In this document: positions 1 to 7,581 of the stretch, piece after piece
Layout: each line of letters opens with the position of its first letter
Numbering within the stretch: position 1 is the first letter of the stretch
Assembly: GCA_001664505.1 (NCBI GenBank)
Contig: CP011806.1
Location: forward strand, 1,541,402 to 1,579,526
Length of the DNA stretch: 38,125 nt
Source: Acidobacteria bacterium Mor1
GTDB taxonomy: Bacteria; Acidobacteriota; Polarisedimenticolia; Polarisedimenticolales; Polarisedimenticolaceae
Direction of reading: 5' to 3'
The notes under the pieces: model-generated
What the model was told of the DNA's origin: nothing
The model's database searches: none
What the model saw: the letters and a program-made list of their open reading frames with translations, nothing else
Made by a program: the position numbers and the translations under genes

Positions 1-3000
1 CCGGCGCCGTCCCCGTCTTCATCGGCCTGGGCCGGATCGTAGATCGTCGGGCAGGTGTCCTGATTGCCGCAGAGGCCGTCGCCGTCGACGTCATCGATGG
101 TCGATCCGGGGCAGGGATCGCAGAAGTCTCCGATACCGTCGCCGTCGATGTCGGGCTGCAGCGGATCGGCGATGGCGGGACAGCCGTCACAGGCGTCGCC
201 GACACCGTCGCCGTCACTGTCGAGCTGATCGGGGTTGGGCGTATCCCAGGAACAGTTGTCGCACGAATAGCCCCAGCCGTCGCCATCCCGGTCGGTCGGG
301 TTCCCCTCGTACTCGGGGCAGCGGTCGCAGACGTCACCCCACTCGTCACCGTCCAGGTTGCTCTGGTCCGGGTTCGGCAGCTCGGGACAATTGTCAACGT
401 CGGCGCACAACCCGTCGCCGTCGGCATCGTCCCGGGCGTCCCGCGGACAGGGATCCTCGTCGTCGGGTTGACCGTCGCCGTCGTCGTCGTCATCGCAGGC
501 GTTGGCCCGCCCATCGCCGTCGGGATCCCCTTGCTCAGGGTCAGGGGTATCAGGGCAGCCGTCACACGCGTCGCCGACCCCGTCGCCGTCACGGTCCTCC
601 TGGTCCGGGTTGGAAACCTCGACACAGTTGTCGCAGTCCCGGCCCCAACCGTCGTGATCGACGTCGGAGCCGCCATAAGCCACATCGGGGCAGGTATCGC
701 ATACGTCCCCGAGGTTGTCCGCGTCCCGATCCTCCTGGCCGGGGTTGGCGTCCCTCGGGCAGTTGTCCTCATCGTCGCAGAAACCGTCGCCGTCCCGGTC
801 GACATGCTCCTCAGCGCGGGGACAAGGGTCGTCGTCGTTCTCGATGCCGTCCCCGTCGATGTCCGGGTCGCAGAGATCTCCGATGCCGTCCCGGTCCAGG
901 TCCTCGAGGCGCCCTTCGAAGGACAGGTCCGGGCATGGATCGCAAGCATCGCCCCAACCGTCACCGTCCCGGTCGGCCTGATCGAGATTGGCGTGAGAGG
1001 CGCAGTTGTCGCAGCTGTTGCCGATTCCGTCGTGATCCCAGTCGAACTGCTCCGGCTCGGCGAGGTCCGGGCAGAGCTCGCAGGCATCGCCGAAGCCGTC
1101 GCCGTCCCCGTCGAGCTGCCCGGGGTCCGGATCCCAAGGACAGATGTCGCAGGCCCCGCCGATGCCGTCGCCGTCGAAGTCCGCCTGCCCGGGGTTGGGG
1201 GAAACGGCGCAGTTGTCGAAGGACGCGCAGAAACCTTCCTCGGGAAAGATCCCGAGGGCCACGGCGGCGCTCTGCAGACAGGTGGTGACGATCTCGGCCG
1301 AACGCGGGGCAATGCCTCCAGGGGGCGCGAAGGCCATTCCCTCGGCCATGGCGCAAAAGGCCTCGGCGGCGGTGTACGTGTCTCCGGCTTCGAAGGCCTG
1401 GCGGGCGCGCTGCACACGCTCCTGAAGCGCCACCCGATGAGCCGGATCGTCGACCGACGCCTTGTCGACGTGGTTTTCCAAATCCTCGAAGCCGTGGCAA
1501 GGAAAGACGTAGTAGGCCAGCATCGCGGTACCCGGCTTGCCCGGATGCGGATCCAGATCGGTGTCCTGGCGCCACTGGCCCAGGTTGAAGCTGAACAGCC
1601 GCTCGTCCCCTTGCGGGCGGATACCGCCATAGGATCCGGCGGTCCAACTGGTGCGCACGGTTTCCCCGGTGCGGCTGTCGTGGTAGTGAAGCCGGTAGTC
1701 CTCTTCACCGCAACCGGGTCCGGTGAACTGTTGCCAGACATACGCCGGCCCGAACTGTCGCTCGTAGAGGGACGTCAATTCGAACGGGAGACTGATCCGT
1801 CCACCGTTGATCGCCTCGAGAGCGCCGGTGCGAGTGTCCACGATCCCCAGGTTTTGGTAGCCGCAGCCGTCGGCGCAACGGTACGCGAACGTCAGCTGCT
1901 TACCGTCGAAGCGCACGGGAACCCCGTGGGCGTCGAGCGAGCGTTGCGCGCCTGCATCGATGTCATACAGTCCGAGACGCCCATCCCGGTCGGAGTAGGC
2001 CATCGCCCCGGCCTGGAGAAACGGCCAGGCCCAGGAATCGAAACAACGGGTCTGCCCGCCGGGGAAGGTTGCGCAGGCGGCCCGGCCGTCGAAGGCGGTC
2101 GCCGCGTCTCCGTCCGTGCGCATCGACCCCGCGAAGCCGTAGTACCAGAACCAGAAGTCCTCGACTTCCATCCCCGCGAACTGCGGCCCCTCGGGCAGGT
2201 GGTCCGCCCCGGGAAGCCGGATCCAGTAGAGTTCGGACCAGACGTACCAGAGGAACCAGTAGCCGTCGGAGCGCACCTGGCGCTTGTAGAACACCACGTT
2301 ATCGCCCAGGACCGGCTCGTCGGCGCCGATACCGGTGTTGAACTCCTCTCCGCTGATGGTGTCGAGAACCCGCAATCTCCAGGGCGCATCTCCTTCGCCA
2401 CCGGCGACCGAACCGGCACCGTAGTAGGCGATCCGTCCTCCGCGAATATCTACATCCCGGCCGGCGATCGGCTCCGACGTCTCTCCGGTGGAAATCCGGT
2501 GCCAGCGGAAGGTGTCCCCCTCTTCCCAGGCCACGAGATCGCCGTCGGCAACGAAGTCCTCGGAGATTCCCAGGTAGCGCACCTCCTCGGTGCCGATGCG
2601 GTAGAGGGTGACCCTTCCCGAGTCGTAGAAGGAGACCCGGCCGTTACCGTCAAAGTCGACTTCTACCTGATTCTCCTCCTGGAGAAACACGACGTAGTCC
2701 CCATCTCCGACGAGCTTCTGGCAGGTGTCCCCCATGCCGATGCAGGAAGGAACACGGGTATTGACCAGACTGCCCGTCGCTTCGGGTGCGCAACTCTCGG
2801 GTTGGCTCAGGGGTCCGGACTTCGCCTCTGCCGGAGGCGGGCTCCGATCGCTGCGGCGCAGCTCAATCGGAGGCACGAGGCGGCGCCGGTTGCCTTCGTC
2901 GTCGGTGAAGGCGACGAGCAGGTTCGGCACCCCCAGATGTCCGGGCACCGGCTCGGCAAACCGGACTTCGAGAACCAGCTCCGCACCGGGCTCGAGGCTC

Positions 3001-3533
3001 TCCCCCGCCCCGGCCTCGAGAGGCAGGGCGCGTCCTTCCAGGTCCCAGCGATCCGGCCCCGGCTCCGGCGTCATCACCTGCCGGGTGGCCTCGGTGAACG
3101 TCGCAACCCAGCGCAGCCGGGAGATCGAGAGGTCACGGATCGGCCGAGCCGAGCGGTTGCTCAGGATCAACCGCGCGCGGCCCTCGCGGCCCGGCGTCGA
3201 CGGGACCGGGTCTTCGGCCACCACCACGAGTTCGTCACCCCCGTCGTCGAGGCCCCGGAGGATGTCGTCGTAGAGGGCCAGGACGTCGCTTCGATCGGCG
3301 CCGGGGCGGACCGCAATGCGGACCCCCTCACCCTGGAGGCGCTCGAGAAACGGGGCCGCGAGGCCTTCGTCGGCCAGCAGCGGCGGGCTCAGAGATACCG
3401 GTCCGGCCGAATCGTTGATCCCGCGGTCGCGCCACTTTTCGAGGGTTGCCTCGAGGGAATCCGCCGCGGAGGCCGCGGTGACACACGCCAGCCAAACCAG
3501 CGCGAAGATGAGTCGCGGCGCGATTCGCGGCAT
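1..3533 (-). CDS. Secreted thrombospondin type 3 repeat protein (3' end beyond window)
   Basis: A reading frame of about 1177 codons runs leftward from ATG 3533 and leaves the window at base 1 without a stop. A GGGGGG Shine-Dalgarno stretch lies just upstream of the ATG. Residues 1-22 form a signal peptide (MPRIAPRLIFALVWLACV, then an AASA-type cleavage site). Residues about 25-250 look like a beta-rich domain, and about 280-620 carry propeller-like segments of the type DGDLVAWEEG. From about residue 767 there are some 17 thrombospondin type 3 units (pattern NPDQxDxDGDGxGDxCD with CP linkers), which in known families bind calcium and form a stiff stalk. This suggests a long calcium-dependent cell-surface or secreted protein. 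The C-terminus, where any sorting signal would be, is not visible. The long plus-strand frame over this region is only the complement of the repeats. Confidence 0.9.
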   Translation of the reverse strand, partial: MPRIAPRLIFALVWLACVTAASAADSLEATLEKWRDRGINDSAGPVSLSPPLLADEGLAAPFLERLQGEGVRIAVRPGADRSDVLALYDDILRGLDDGGDELVVVAEDPVPSTPGREGRARLILSNRSARPIRDLSISRLRWVATFTEATRQVMTPEPGPDRWDLEGRALPLEAGAGESLEPGAELVLEVRFAEPVPGHLGVPNLLVAFTDDEGNRRRLVPPIELRRSDRSPPPAEAKSGPLSQPESCAPEATGSLVNTRVPSCIGMGDTCQKLVGDGDYVVFLQEENQVEVDFDGNGRVSFYDSGRVTLYRIGTEEVRYLGISEDFVADGDLVAWEEGDTFRWHRISTGETSEPIAGRDVDIRGGRIAYYGAGSVAGGEGDAPWRLRVLDTISGEEFNTGIGADEPVLGDNVVFYKRQVRSDGYWFLWYVWSELYWIRLPGADHLPEGPQFAGMEVEDFWFWYYGFAGSMRTDGDAATAFDGRAACATFPGGQTRCFDSWAWPFLQAGAMAYSDRDGRLGLYDIDAGAQRSLDAHGVPVRFDGKQLTFAYRCADGCGYQNLGIVDTRTGALEAINGGRISLPFELTSLYERQFGPAYVWQQFTGPGCGEEDYRLHYHDSRTGETVRTSWTAGSYGGIRPQGDERLFSFNLGQWRQDTDLDPHPGKPGTAMLAYYVFPCHGFEDLENHVDKASVDDPAHRVALQERVQRARQAFEAGDTYTAAEAFCAMAEGMAFAPPGGIAPRSAEIVTTCLQSAAVALGIFPEEGFCASFDNCAVSPNPGQADFDGDGIGGACDICPWDPDPGQLDGDGDGFGDACELCPDLAEPEQFDWDHDGIGNSCDNCASHANLDQADRDGDGWGDACDPCPDLSFEGRLEDLDRDGIGDLCDPDIDGDGIENDDDPCPRAEEHVDRDGDGFCDDEDNCPRDANPGQEDRDADNLGDVCDTCPDVAYGGSDVDHDGWGRDCDNCVEVSNPDQEDRDGDGVGDACDGCPDTPDPEQGDPDGDGRANACDDDDDGDGQPDDEDPCPRDARDDADGDGLCADVDNCPELPNPDQSNLDGDEWGDVCDRCPEYEGNPTDRDGDGWGYSCDNCSWDTPNPDQLDSDGDGVGDACDGCPAIADPLQPDIDGDGIGDFCDPCPGSTIDDVDGDGLCGNQDTCPTIYDPAQADEDGDGA

Positions 3534-3576
3534 GTTCCCCCCTATGCAGCCGGCCGGCGCCGTCCGCATTTGGAAG

Positions 3577-3582
3577 AGTATA
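3577..3582 (-). promoter_or_regulatory. Candidate -10 box for the TSP3-repeat gene
   Basis: On the minus strand the sequence reads TATACT, a near-perfect sigma70 -10 hexamer, 44 bases before the ATG at 3533. The only -35 candidate is TTGGGG with a long 19-base spacer, so only the -10 element is convincing. Confidence 0.4.
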
Positions 3583-3616
3583 CCGCCCTCACTTCGCCGA
3601 GCCCCAAACTGTCGGA

Positions 3617-3622
3617 TAGAAT
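3617..3622 (+). promoter_or_regulatory. Candidate -10 box, possibly leaderless, for the hydrolase gene
   Basis: TAGAAT lies six bases before the ATG at 3629 and no Shine-Dalgarno sequence precedes that ATG. If this is the -10 element, transcription would start at or next to the start codon, giving a leaderless message. No good -35 is visible, so this rests on one hexamer. Confidence 0.3.
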
Positions 3623-3628
3623 CGTTCG

Positions 3629-4303
3629 ATGTCGAACACCCCGCAACGAGCCGTCAACGGCGAAACGGTGGTGCTGGTCCACGGCCTGTGGATGTACAGC
3701 TGGGCCATGAGCCCGCTGTCGCTGCGCCTCCAACAGATGGGCTTTCGCACCCATAAGTTCTCCTACCCCTCGGTGCGAAAAGACCTGGAGGCCAACGGCC
3801 GGCAGCTGGCCGCCTACGTCCAGGGGCTCGACTGTGAGCGGGTGCATCTGGTCGGCCACAGCCTCGGCGGCCTCGTGATCCGCGCCATGCTGGGCACCCA
3901 CTCGGGGCTACCCGATGGCCGGGTCGTGACCCTGGGGACGCCCCACCTCGCCAGCCGGCCGGGCGACGTGATGATGAGCCACAAGATCGGACAACAGATC
4001 GTCGGCGCCTCGATCCGCGATCTGACCGACGGCACCGTGCATTCCTGGCAGGTGCCCGAAGGTCGCGAGATCGGCGTCATTGCGGGGACGATGCCTGTGG
4101 GGCTGGGTCAACTGGTCACCCGGTTCCGTGAACCCAACGACGGCATGGTCTCCCTCTCGGAGAGCAAGCTTCCGGGCTGCACCGAGTACCTGGTGATGCA
4201 GGTGTCCCACACCGCGCTCGTGTTGTCACCCGCCGTCGCCGAGCGCATCGCGTCCTTCCTGACCTGCGGCCGCTTCACCGGCGAACGAGCGGAAGCGGTC
4301 TAG
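3629..4303 (+). CDS. Alpha/beta hydrolase, lipase-like (PGAP1/EstA-type GHSLGG)
   Basis: This 224-residue protein has no signal peptide or membrane segment, so it is probably cytosolic. An oxyanion-hole type motif VHGLW occurs at residues 17-21. The nucleophile elbow GHSLGG gives Ser78, followed by the strand VVTLGTPH (99-106) that is typical of triacylglycerol lipases and PGAP1-like esterases. Asp171 in PNDGMVS and His194 in VSHTALV complete a plausible catalytic triad. The short length, about one core domain without a lid, fits small bacterial esterases. The substrate cannot be told from sequence. The gene stands alone between a divergent secreted-protein gene and a regulated downstream promoter. 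Confidence 0.85.
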   Translation: MSNTPQRAVNGETVVLVHGLWMYSWAMSPLSLRLQQMGFRTHKFSYPSVRKDLEANGRQLAAYVQGLDCERVHLVGHSLGGLVIRAMLGTHSGLPDGRVVTLGTPHLASRPGDVMMSHKIGQQIVGASIRDLTDGTVHSWQVPEGREIGVIAGTMPVGLGQLVTRFREPNDGMVSLSESKLPGCTEYLVMQVSHTALVLSPAVAERIASFLTCGRFTGERAEAV

Positions 4304-4311
4304 GGATCAAC

Positions 4312-4325
4312 CGGACAGGTGTCCG
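4312..4325. promoter_or_regulatory. Candidate operator dyad, copy 1
   Basis: Inverted repeat CGGACA-GG-TGTCCG, just after the stop of the hydrolase gene. The two-base centre makes it unsuitable as a transcription-terminating hairpin, but it is typical of a site for a dimeric regulator. Its centre is 43 bases (about four helical turns) from copy 2. Confidence 0.5.
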
Positions 4326-4353
4326 CGTCGCGCGCCTCCCTGCGAGCGAACAT

Positions 4354-4369
4354 GCGGACACGTGTCCGC
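4354..4369. promoter_or_regulatory. Candidate operator dyad, copy 2 (16-bp perfect palindrome)
   Basis: GCGGACACGTGTCCGC is a perfect 16-base palindrome with the same half-sites as the dyad at 4312-4325. A further half-site CGGACACG lies at 4465-4472, over the predicted transcription start of the next gene. No regulator gene is adjacent, so the binding protein is unknown. Confidence 0.55.
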
Positions 4370-4432
4370 TTCCGTCCCGAGCATTCGTCGGACGCTCGAT
4401 CCGCTTGATCGGCTGCAACTGAAGTCCGTGCC

Positions 4433-4461
4433 TTGACGTAGTGCGAGGCGAACCGTAAGTG
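4433..4461 (+). promoter_or_regulatory. Sigma70-type promoter for the cysteine-repeat lipoprotein gene
   Basis: TTGACG (4433-4438), a 17-base spacer, and TAAGTG (4456-4461). Transcription would start near 4468, inside the CGGACACG half-site. This excludes the upstream GTG at 4459 as a start codon and favours ATG 4483 (or 4474). Confidence 0.5.
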
Positions 4462-4482
4462 AGCCGGACACGGATGGGCACC

Positions 4483-7476
4483 ATGATTCAACGACACGAA
4501 CTCTGCACGGGGATTCTGATCGCAGCGCTGATCGCCGCAACTGTCGGCTGTTCCACATACCGGGCGCCGGGACTTGCGTCACCCCCTTCGAACACGTCAC
4601 AAGAGTCCGCGCTACCGAAAACGGCGGCGCCGGACGAGTGGGTGCGCCGCGAGCCGCCGATGCGGGTAAGCGTCGTCGATAGCCGCACGCGTTTCCCCGA
4701 CGTGCTCCACGTCGCCTCGCCGGAGAACCGGGCTCGAGCCCAACGTCTGACGGCGAGTTCGGTTCCGCGAGTCAAGCCGGGCAAGGGCGCCATCGCGCTC
4801 AACACGAGTAGCACCTCGAACGGGACGCCCGCCGCGACCGTACCACGCTCCCTCACCGAGTCTTTCCCCCGGCCGACGACCACCTTCGCCCGCAGCTTCG
4901 AAGCCCCGGGCCAACTGGACAACCTCAACGCAACCCCACCGGACCCCCACGGCGCCGTCGGACTGAATCACGTCGTAAGCGTGATGAACATCACCATCTC
5001 CACCTTCCAGAAGGACGGCACGCTCCTGTCCACCAACTTCCTGCGGGATTTCTTCGTCGACTCCCTGGATGTTTCGACCATCGCGGACCCGCGGGTGATG
5101 TACGACGACCGGGAGGACCGCTGGATCGTCAGCGCTCTCGAACTGACCATGCTGCCCTGGACCTCGCGGATGCTGGTGGCGGTATCGGACACCGGTGATC
5201 CGACCGGCTCATGGACCCAGACCTCGGTCGACACCCTGCTGACCATCAACAATCTGGAGACCTTCGGCGACTACCCCGCCCTCGGCCTTGGTGACGACGC
5301 GATCTTCATCACGACCAACCAGTACTCGACAACCGGCTTCTTCTTGCAGGATGCCCGGGTGCTCGTCATCGCGAAAGGCGTCGGCAGCGGAGGGCTCTAC
5401 GACGGAGGCCCTGCCACGGTCAGTGTTCTGGACCCGCCCGGAGATTCGTTCAACTTCTCCCTCAGCCCCGCCAAGCTGTACGGGCCCCACCCGGATGCCG
5501 GCGTCGGCACCTACCTGACCAGCTACAACGGTCTGATGGACGAGTTCGACAACGCCTTTCTGCAGCTGTTCGCTCTGACCGATCCCCTGGGTGCCCCGGC
5601 CTTCACCCAGGAGTTCGTCAACATGGGGCAGGTCGACAGCTTCGATCCGACGCCCCCGGCACCCCAGTGGTCCGGCGCTCCACCCGTCGACAACGGCGGG
5701 CGCCAGCTCCAGAGCAACACCGTCTGGCGCAACGGATTCCTCTACGTGTCCACCGAGCTGACCCCTCCGTCGGGCCCCGACGCCGGCCAGGGAACGGTGC
5801 ACTGGGTGCAGATGAACGCGACCACCGTCGGCGCGACGACCGTTGCGGATCAAGGGGACATCGGCGGCGAGGAGATTGCGCCACAGACCCGCACCTTCTG
5901 GCCAAGCGTCGCGGTCAACGCTTCCGGCGACCTCGGCGTGACCTTCTCCATCTCCGGGCCGAGCCTGCACCCGGGCGCCGGTTTCGCCTTGCGAGCGGCG
6001 ACCGACCCGGCGGGCAACACCCGCCCGGTGGAGATTCTGCGGGAGGGGCGGACCAGCTTCACCTTCCTCGACGGCACGCGAAACCGCTGGGCGGACTACA
6101 CCGGCGCCGACACCGATCCCGTCACAGGCTGCTTCTGGACGTTCAACGAGTACGTCGCCGACTGGAACACCTGGGGCACCGCATGGGGCGAGATCTGCAC
6201 GGACTGGATCTGCGGCAACGGCAATGTGGATCCCGGCGAGACCTGCGATCCTCCGGGACAACCGGCGGGTTTGCCCGACGAGTGCCGCTCAGAGTGCCGC
6301 TTCTGTGGCGACGGAGTGACCGATCTCTCCGCCGGCGAGCTCTGCGACGACGGGAACAACACCTCCGGCGACGGATGCTCGGCGACCTGCCGGCCGGAGT
6401 TCTGCGGAGACGGCACGACCCAGGGAAACGAGAGCTGCGAGCCACCGGTTGCGGGACCGGGACCCTCCGACCGCTGCCGGGAAGACTGCACGTCCTGCGG
6501 TGACGGCAGCGTCAACGGCGGCGACAACCTGCTGATCAACGGTAGTTTCGAGGCGGGCACCTTCGCCGGCTGGACCGTTGCCCAGAGCGGCGACGGGAGC
6601 TTCTCTGTCGGGCAGCCCGGGGTGCTGGTCGCGGGCAGCGGGTGGCCGACCGAGCCGAACCTCGGCGGCAACGCCTACTACGCCGTGGCCGACTCTCGAC
6701 TTCCGGGGACTCACGTGGTCTACCAGGACTTCCGGGTCCCCGAGGGCGCCACCTCGGTGGTGGTCGCGTTCGAGATGTTCGCCAACAACTGGAACTCCTT
6801 CACCAATCCGGCGTTCCCCCCGCTGCCGAACCCGGGCACCTTCGTCGACCCCGCGGGGCTGGATCACACCACCCCGTCGCCGAACCAGCATGCGCGGGTA
6901 GATGTTCTGAGCCCCGGTGCAGATCCCTTCGACACCGGAGCTTCGGTCGTGCGGAATCTCTACCTCGGCGCCGATGCCCAGAGCCCGCCCGCTCAACCCT
7001 ATGTCGCATACAACGAGGATCTGACCGCCTCCCTGGTCCCCGGCGAGACCTACCGGCTGCGCTTCGCCACGACCCAGAACCAGAGCGCCCTGAATCTCGG
7101 GGTGGACAACGTGAGTGTTCGTGTATCGCAGCCGGAGGGCTGCGACGACGGCAACAACAGCTCAGGCGATGCGTGCCAATCCTTCTGCCAACCCTGCCCT
7201 CCCGGAGTGTTCCCCGTGGTTCAGGCACTCAGCAGCAGTCAGTTCGGCTGGGACGGCACTCTGGCCGACATCACCTGGATCGTCGGCGACCTGGCGGACG
7301 TGGCCACGCTTTCGGGCACTCAGTTCTTCGCAACGGCCACGACGGTTGCCGACGCCCTCGCGACCCCCGGCCCGGGATCGGGAGACTTCTACCTGTTTCG
7401 CTTCGATTGTCCCGGCTCGACCTGGAGTTCCGGCGGAGCGGGCGAATCGGGAGACCGCGACAGCATGCTTCCCTGA
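4483..7476 (+). CDS. Large exported lipoprotein with DUF4215/Myxo-type cysteine repeats and an inserted CBM-like domain
   Basis: A 997-residue protein from ATG 4483. The start was chosen because the predicted transcript begins near 4468. Residues 1-23 are a lipoprotein signal (hydrophobic ILIAALIAATVG, then lipobox Cys23). Residues about 140-560 are beta-rich and propeller-like and include the conserved opening PPDPHGAVGLNHVVSVMN. From about residue 575 come cysteine repeats of the kind CGDGVTDLSAGELCDDGN, as in the myxococcal disulfide repeat family (DUF4215, TIGR02232). One of these repeats is split: CGDGSVNGGD (from residue 672) is followed by a roughly 200-residue NGSFEAGTFAGWTV-type carbohydrate-binding-like domain, and the repeat resumes at residue 887 with CDDGNNSSGD. 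The C-terminal 85 residues resemble the end of the FG-GAP protein at 17074-21339. Likely role: surface binding or adhesion. No catalytic motif was recognised. Confidence 0.85.
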   Translation: MIQRHELCTGILIAALIAATVGCSTYRAPGLASPPSNTSQESALPKTAAPDEWVRREPPMRVSVVDSRTRFPDVLHVASPENRARAQRLTASSVPRVKPGKGAIALNTSSTSNGTPAATVPRSLTESFPRPTTTFARSFEAPGQLDNLNATPPDPHGAVGLNHVVSVMNITISTFQKDGTLLSTNFLRDFFVDSLDVSTIADPRVMYDDREDRWIVSALELTMLPWTSRMLVAVSDTGDPTGSWTQTSVDTLLTINNLETFGDYPALGLGDDAIFITTNQYSTTGFFLQDARVLVIAKGVGSGGLYDGGPATVSVLDPPGDSFNFSLSPAKLYGPHPDAGVGTYLTSYNGLMDEFDNAFLQLFALTDPLGAPAFTQEFVNMGQVDSFDPTPPAPQWSGAPPVDNGGRQLQSNTVWRNGFLYVSTELTPPSGPDAGQGTVHWVQMNATTVGATTVADQGDIGGEEIAPQTRTFWPSVAVNASGDLGVTFSISGPSLHPGAGFALRAATDPAGNTRPVEILREGRTSFTFLDGTRNRWADYTGADTDPVTGCFWTFNEYVADWNTWGTAWGEICTDWICGNGNVDPGETCDPPGQPAGLPDECRSECRFCGDGVTDLSAGELCDDGNNTSGDGCSATCRPEFCGDGTTQGNESCEPPVAGPGPSDRCREDCTSCGDGSVNGGDNLLINGSFEAGTFAGWTVAQSGDGSFSVGQPGVLVAGSGWPTEPNLGGNAYYAVADSRLPGTHVVYQDFRVPEGATSVVVAFEMFANNWNSFTNPAFPPLPNPGTFVDPAGLDHTTPSPNQHARVDVLSPGADPFDTGASVVRNLYLGADAQSPPAQPYVAYNEDLTASLVPGETYRLRFATTQNQSALNLGVDNVSVRVSQPEGCDDGNNSSGDACQSFCQPCPPGVFPVVQALSSSQFGWDGTLADITWIVGDLADVATLSGTQFFATATTVADALATPGPGSGDFYLFRFDCPGSTWSSGGAGESGDRDSMLP

Positions 7477-7488
7477 GCACGGGTCGAG

Positions 7489-7516
7489 TTTGAACAACCT
7501 TTGAGATCCCTTTGAG
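7489..7516. repeat. Three TTTGA direct repeats at 11-base period
   Basis: TTTGA occurs at 7489, 7500 and 7511; the last two are part of the longer repeat CCTTTGAG (7498-7505 and 7509-7516). An 11-base period in direct orientation is the geometry used by OmpR/PhoB-type response regulators. It lies about 65 bases upstream of the start of the HExxH gene. Confidence 0.4.
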
Positions 7517-7581
7517 GGCGATCGCCGCGGAATCCTCCTACTGTTCCCGCAGTGGCAGAGCACTCGGAACAGGAGCCCGTG

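Noticed and set aside
1-1240. Regular short repeats resembling a CRISPR-like or satellite array
   Set aside because: The periodicity is codon-level repetition from TSP3 units; spacing and sequence vary as in protein repeats.
468-3710. Plus-strand frame of 1080 codons
   Set aside because: It is the complement of the TSP3-repeat gene; its Val/Ala/Pro-rich product has no domain, while the minus frame has a signal peptide, ribosome-binding site and clear calcium repeats.
4354-4369. Reading the palindrome as the terminator of the hydrolase gene
   Set aside because: A perfect palindrome with no loop bases and no T-run is a poor hairpin; the repeated copy and the promoter nearby fit an operator better.
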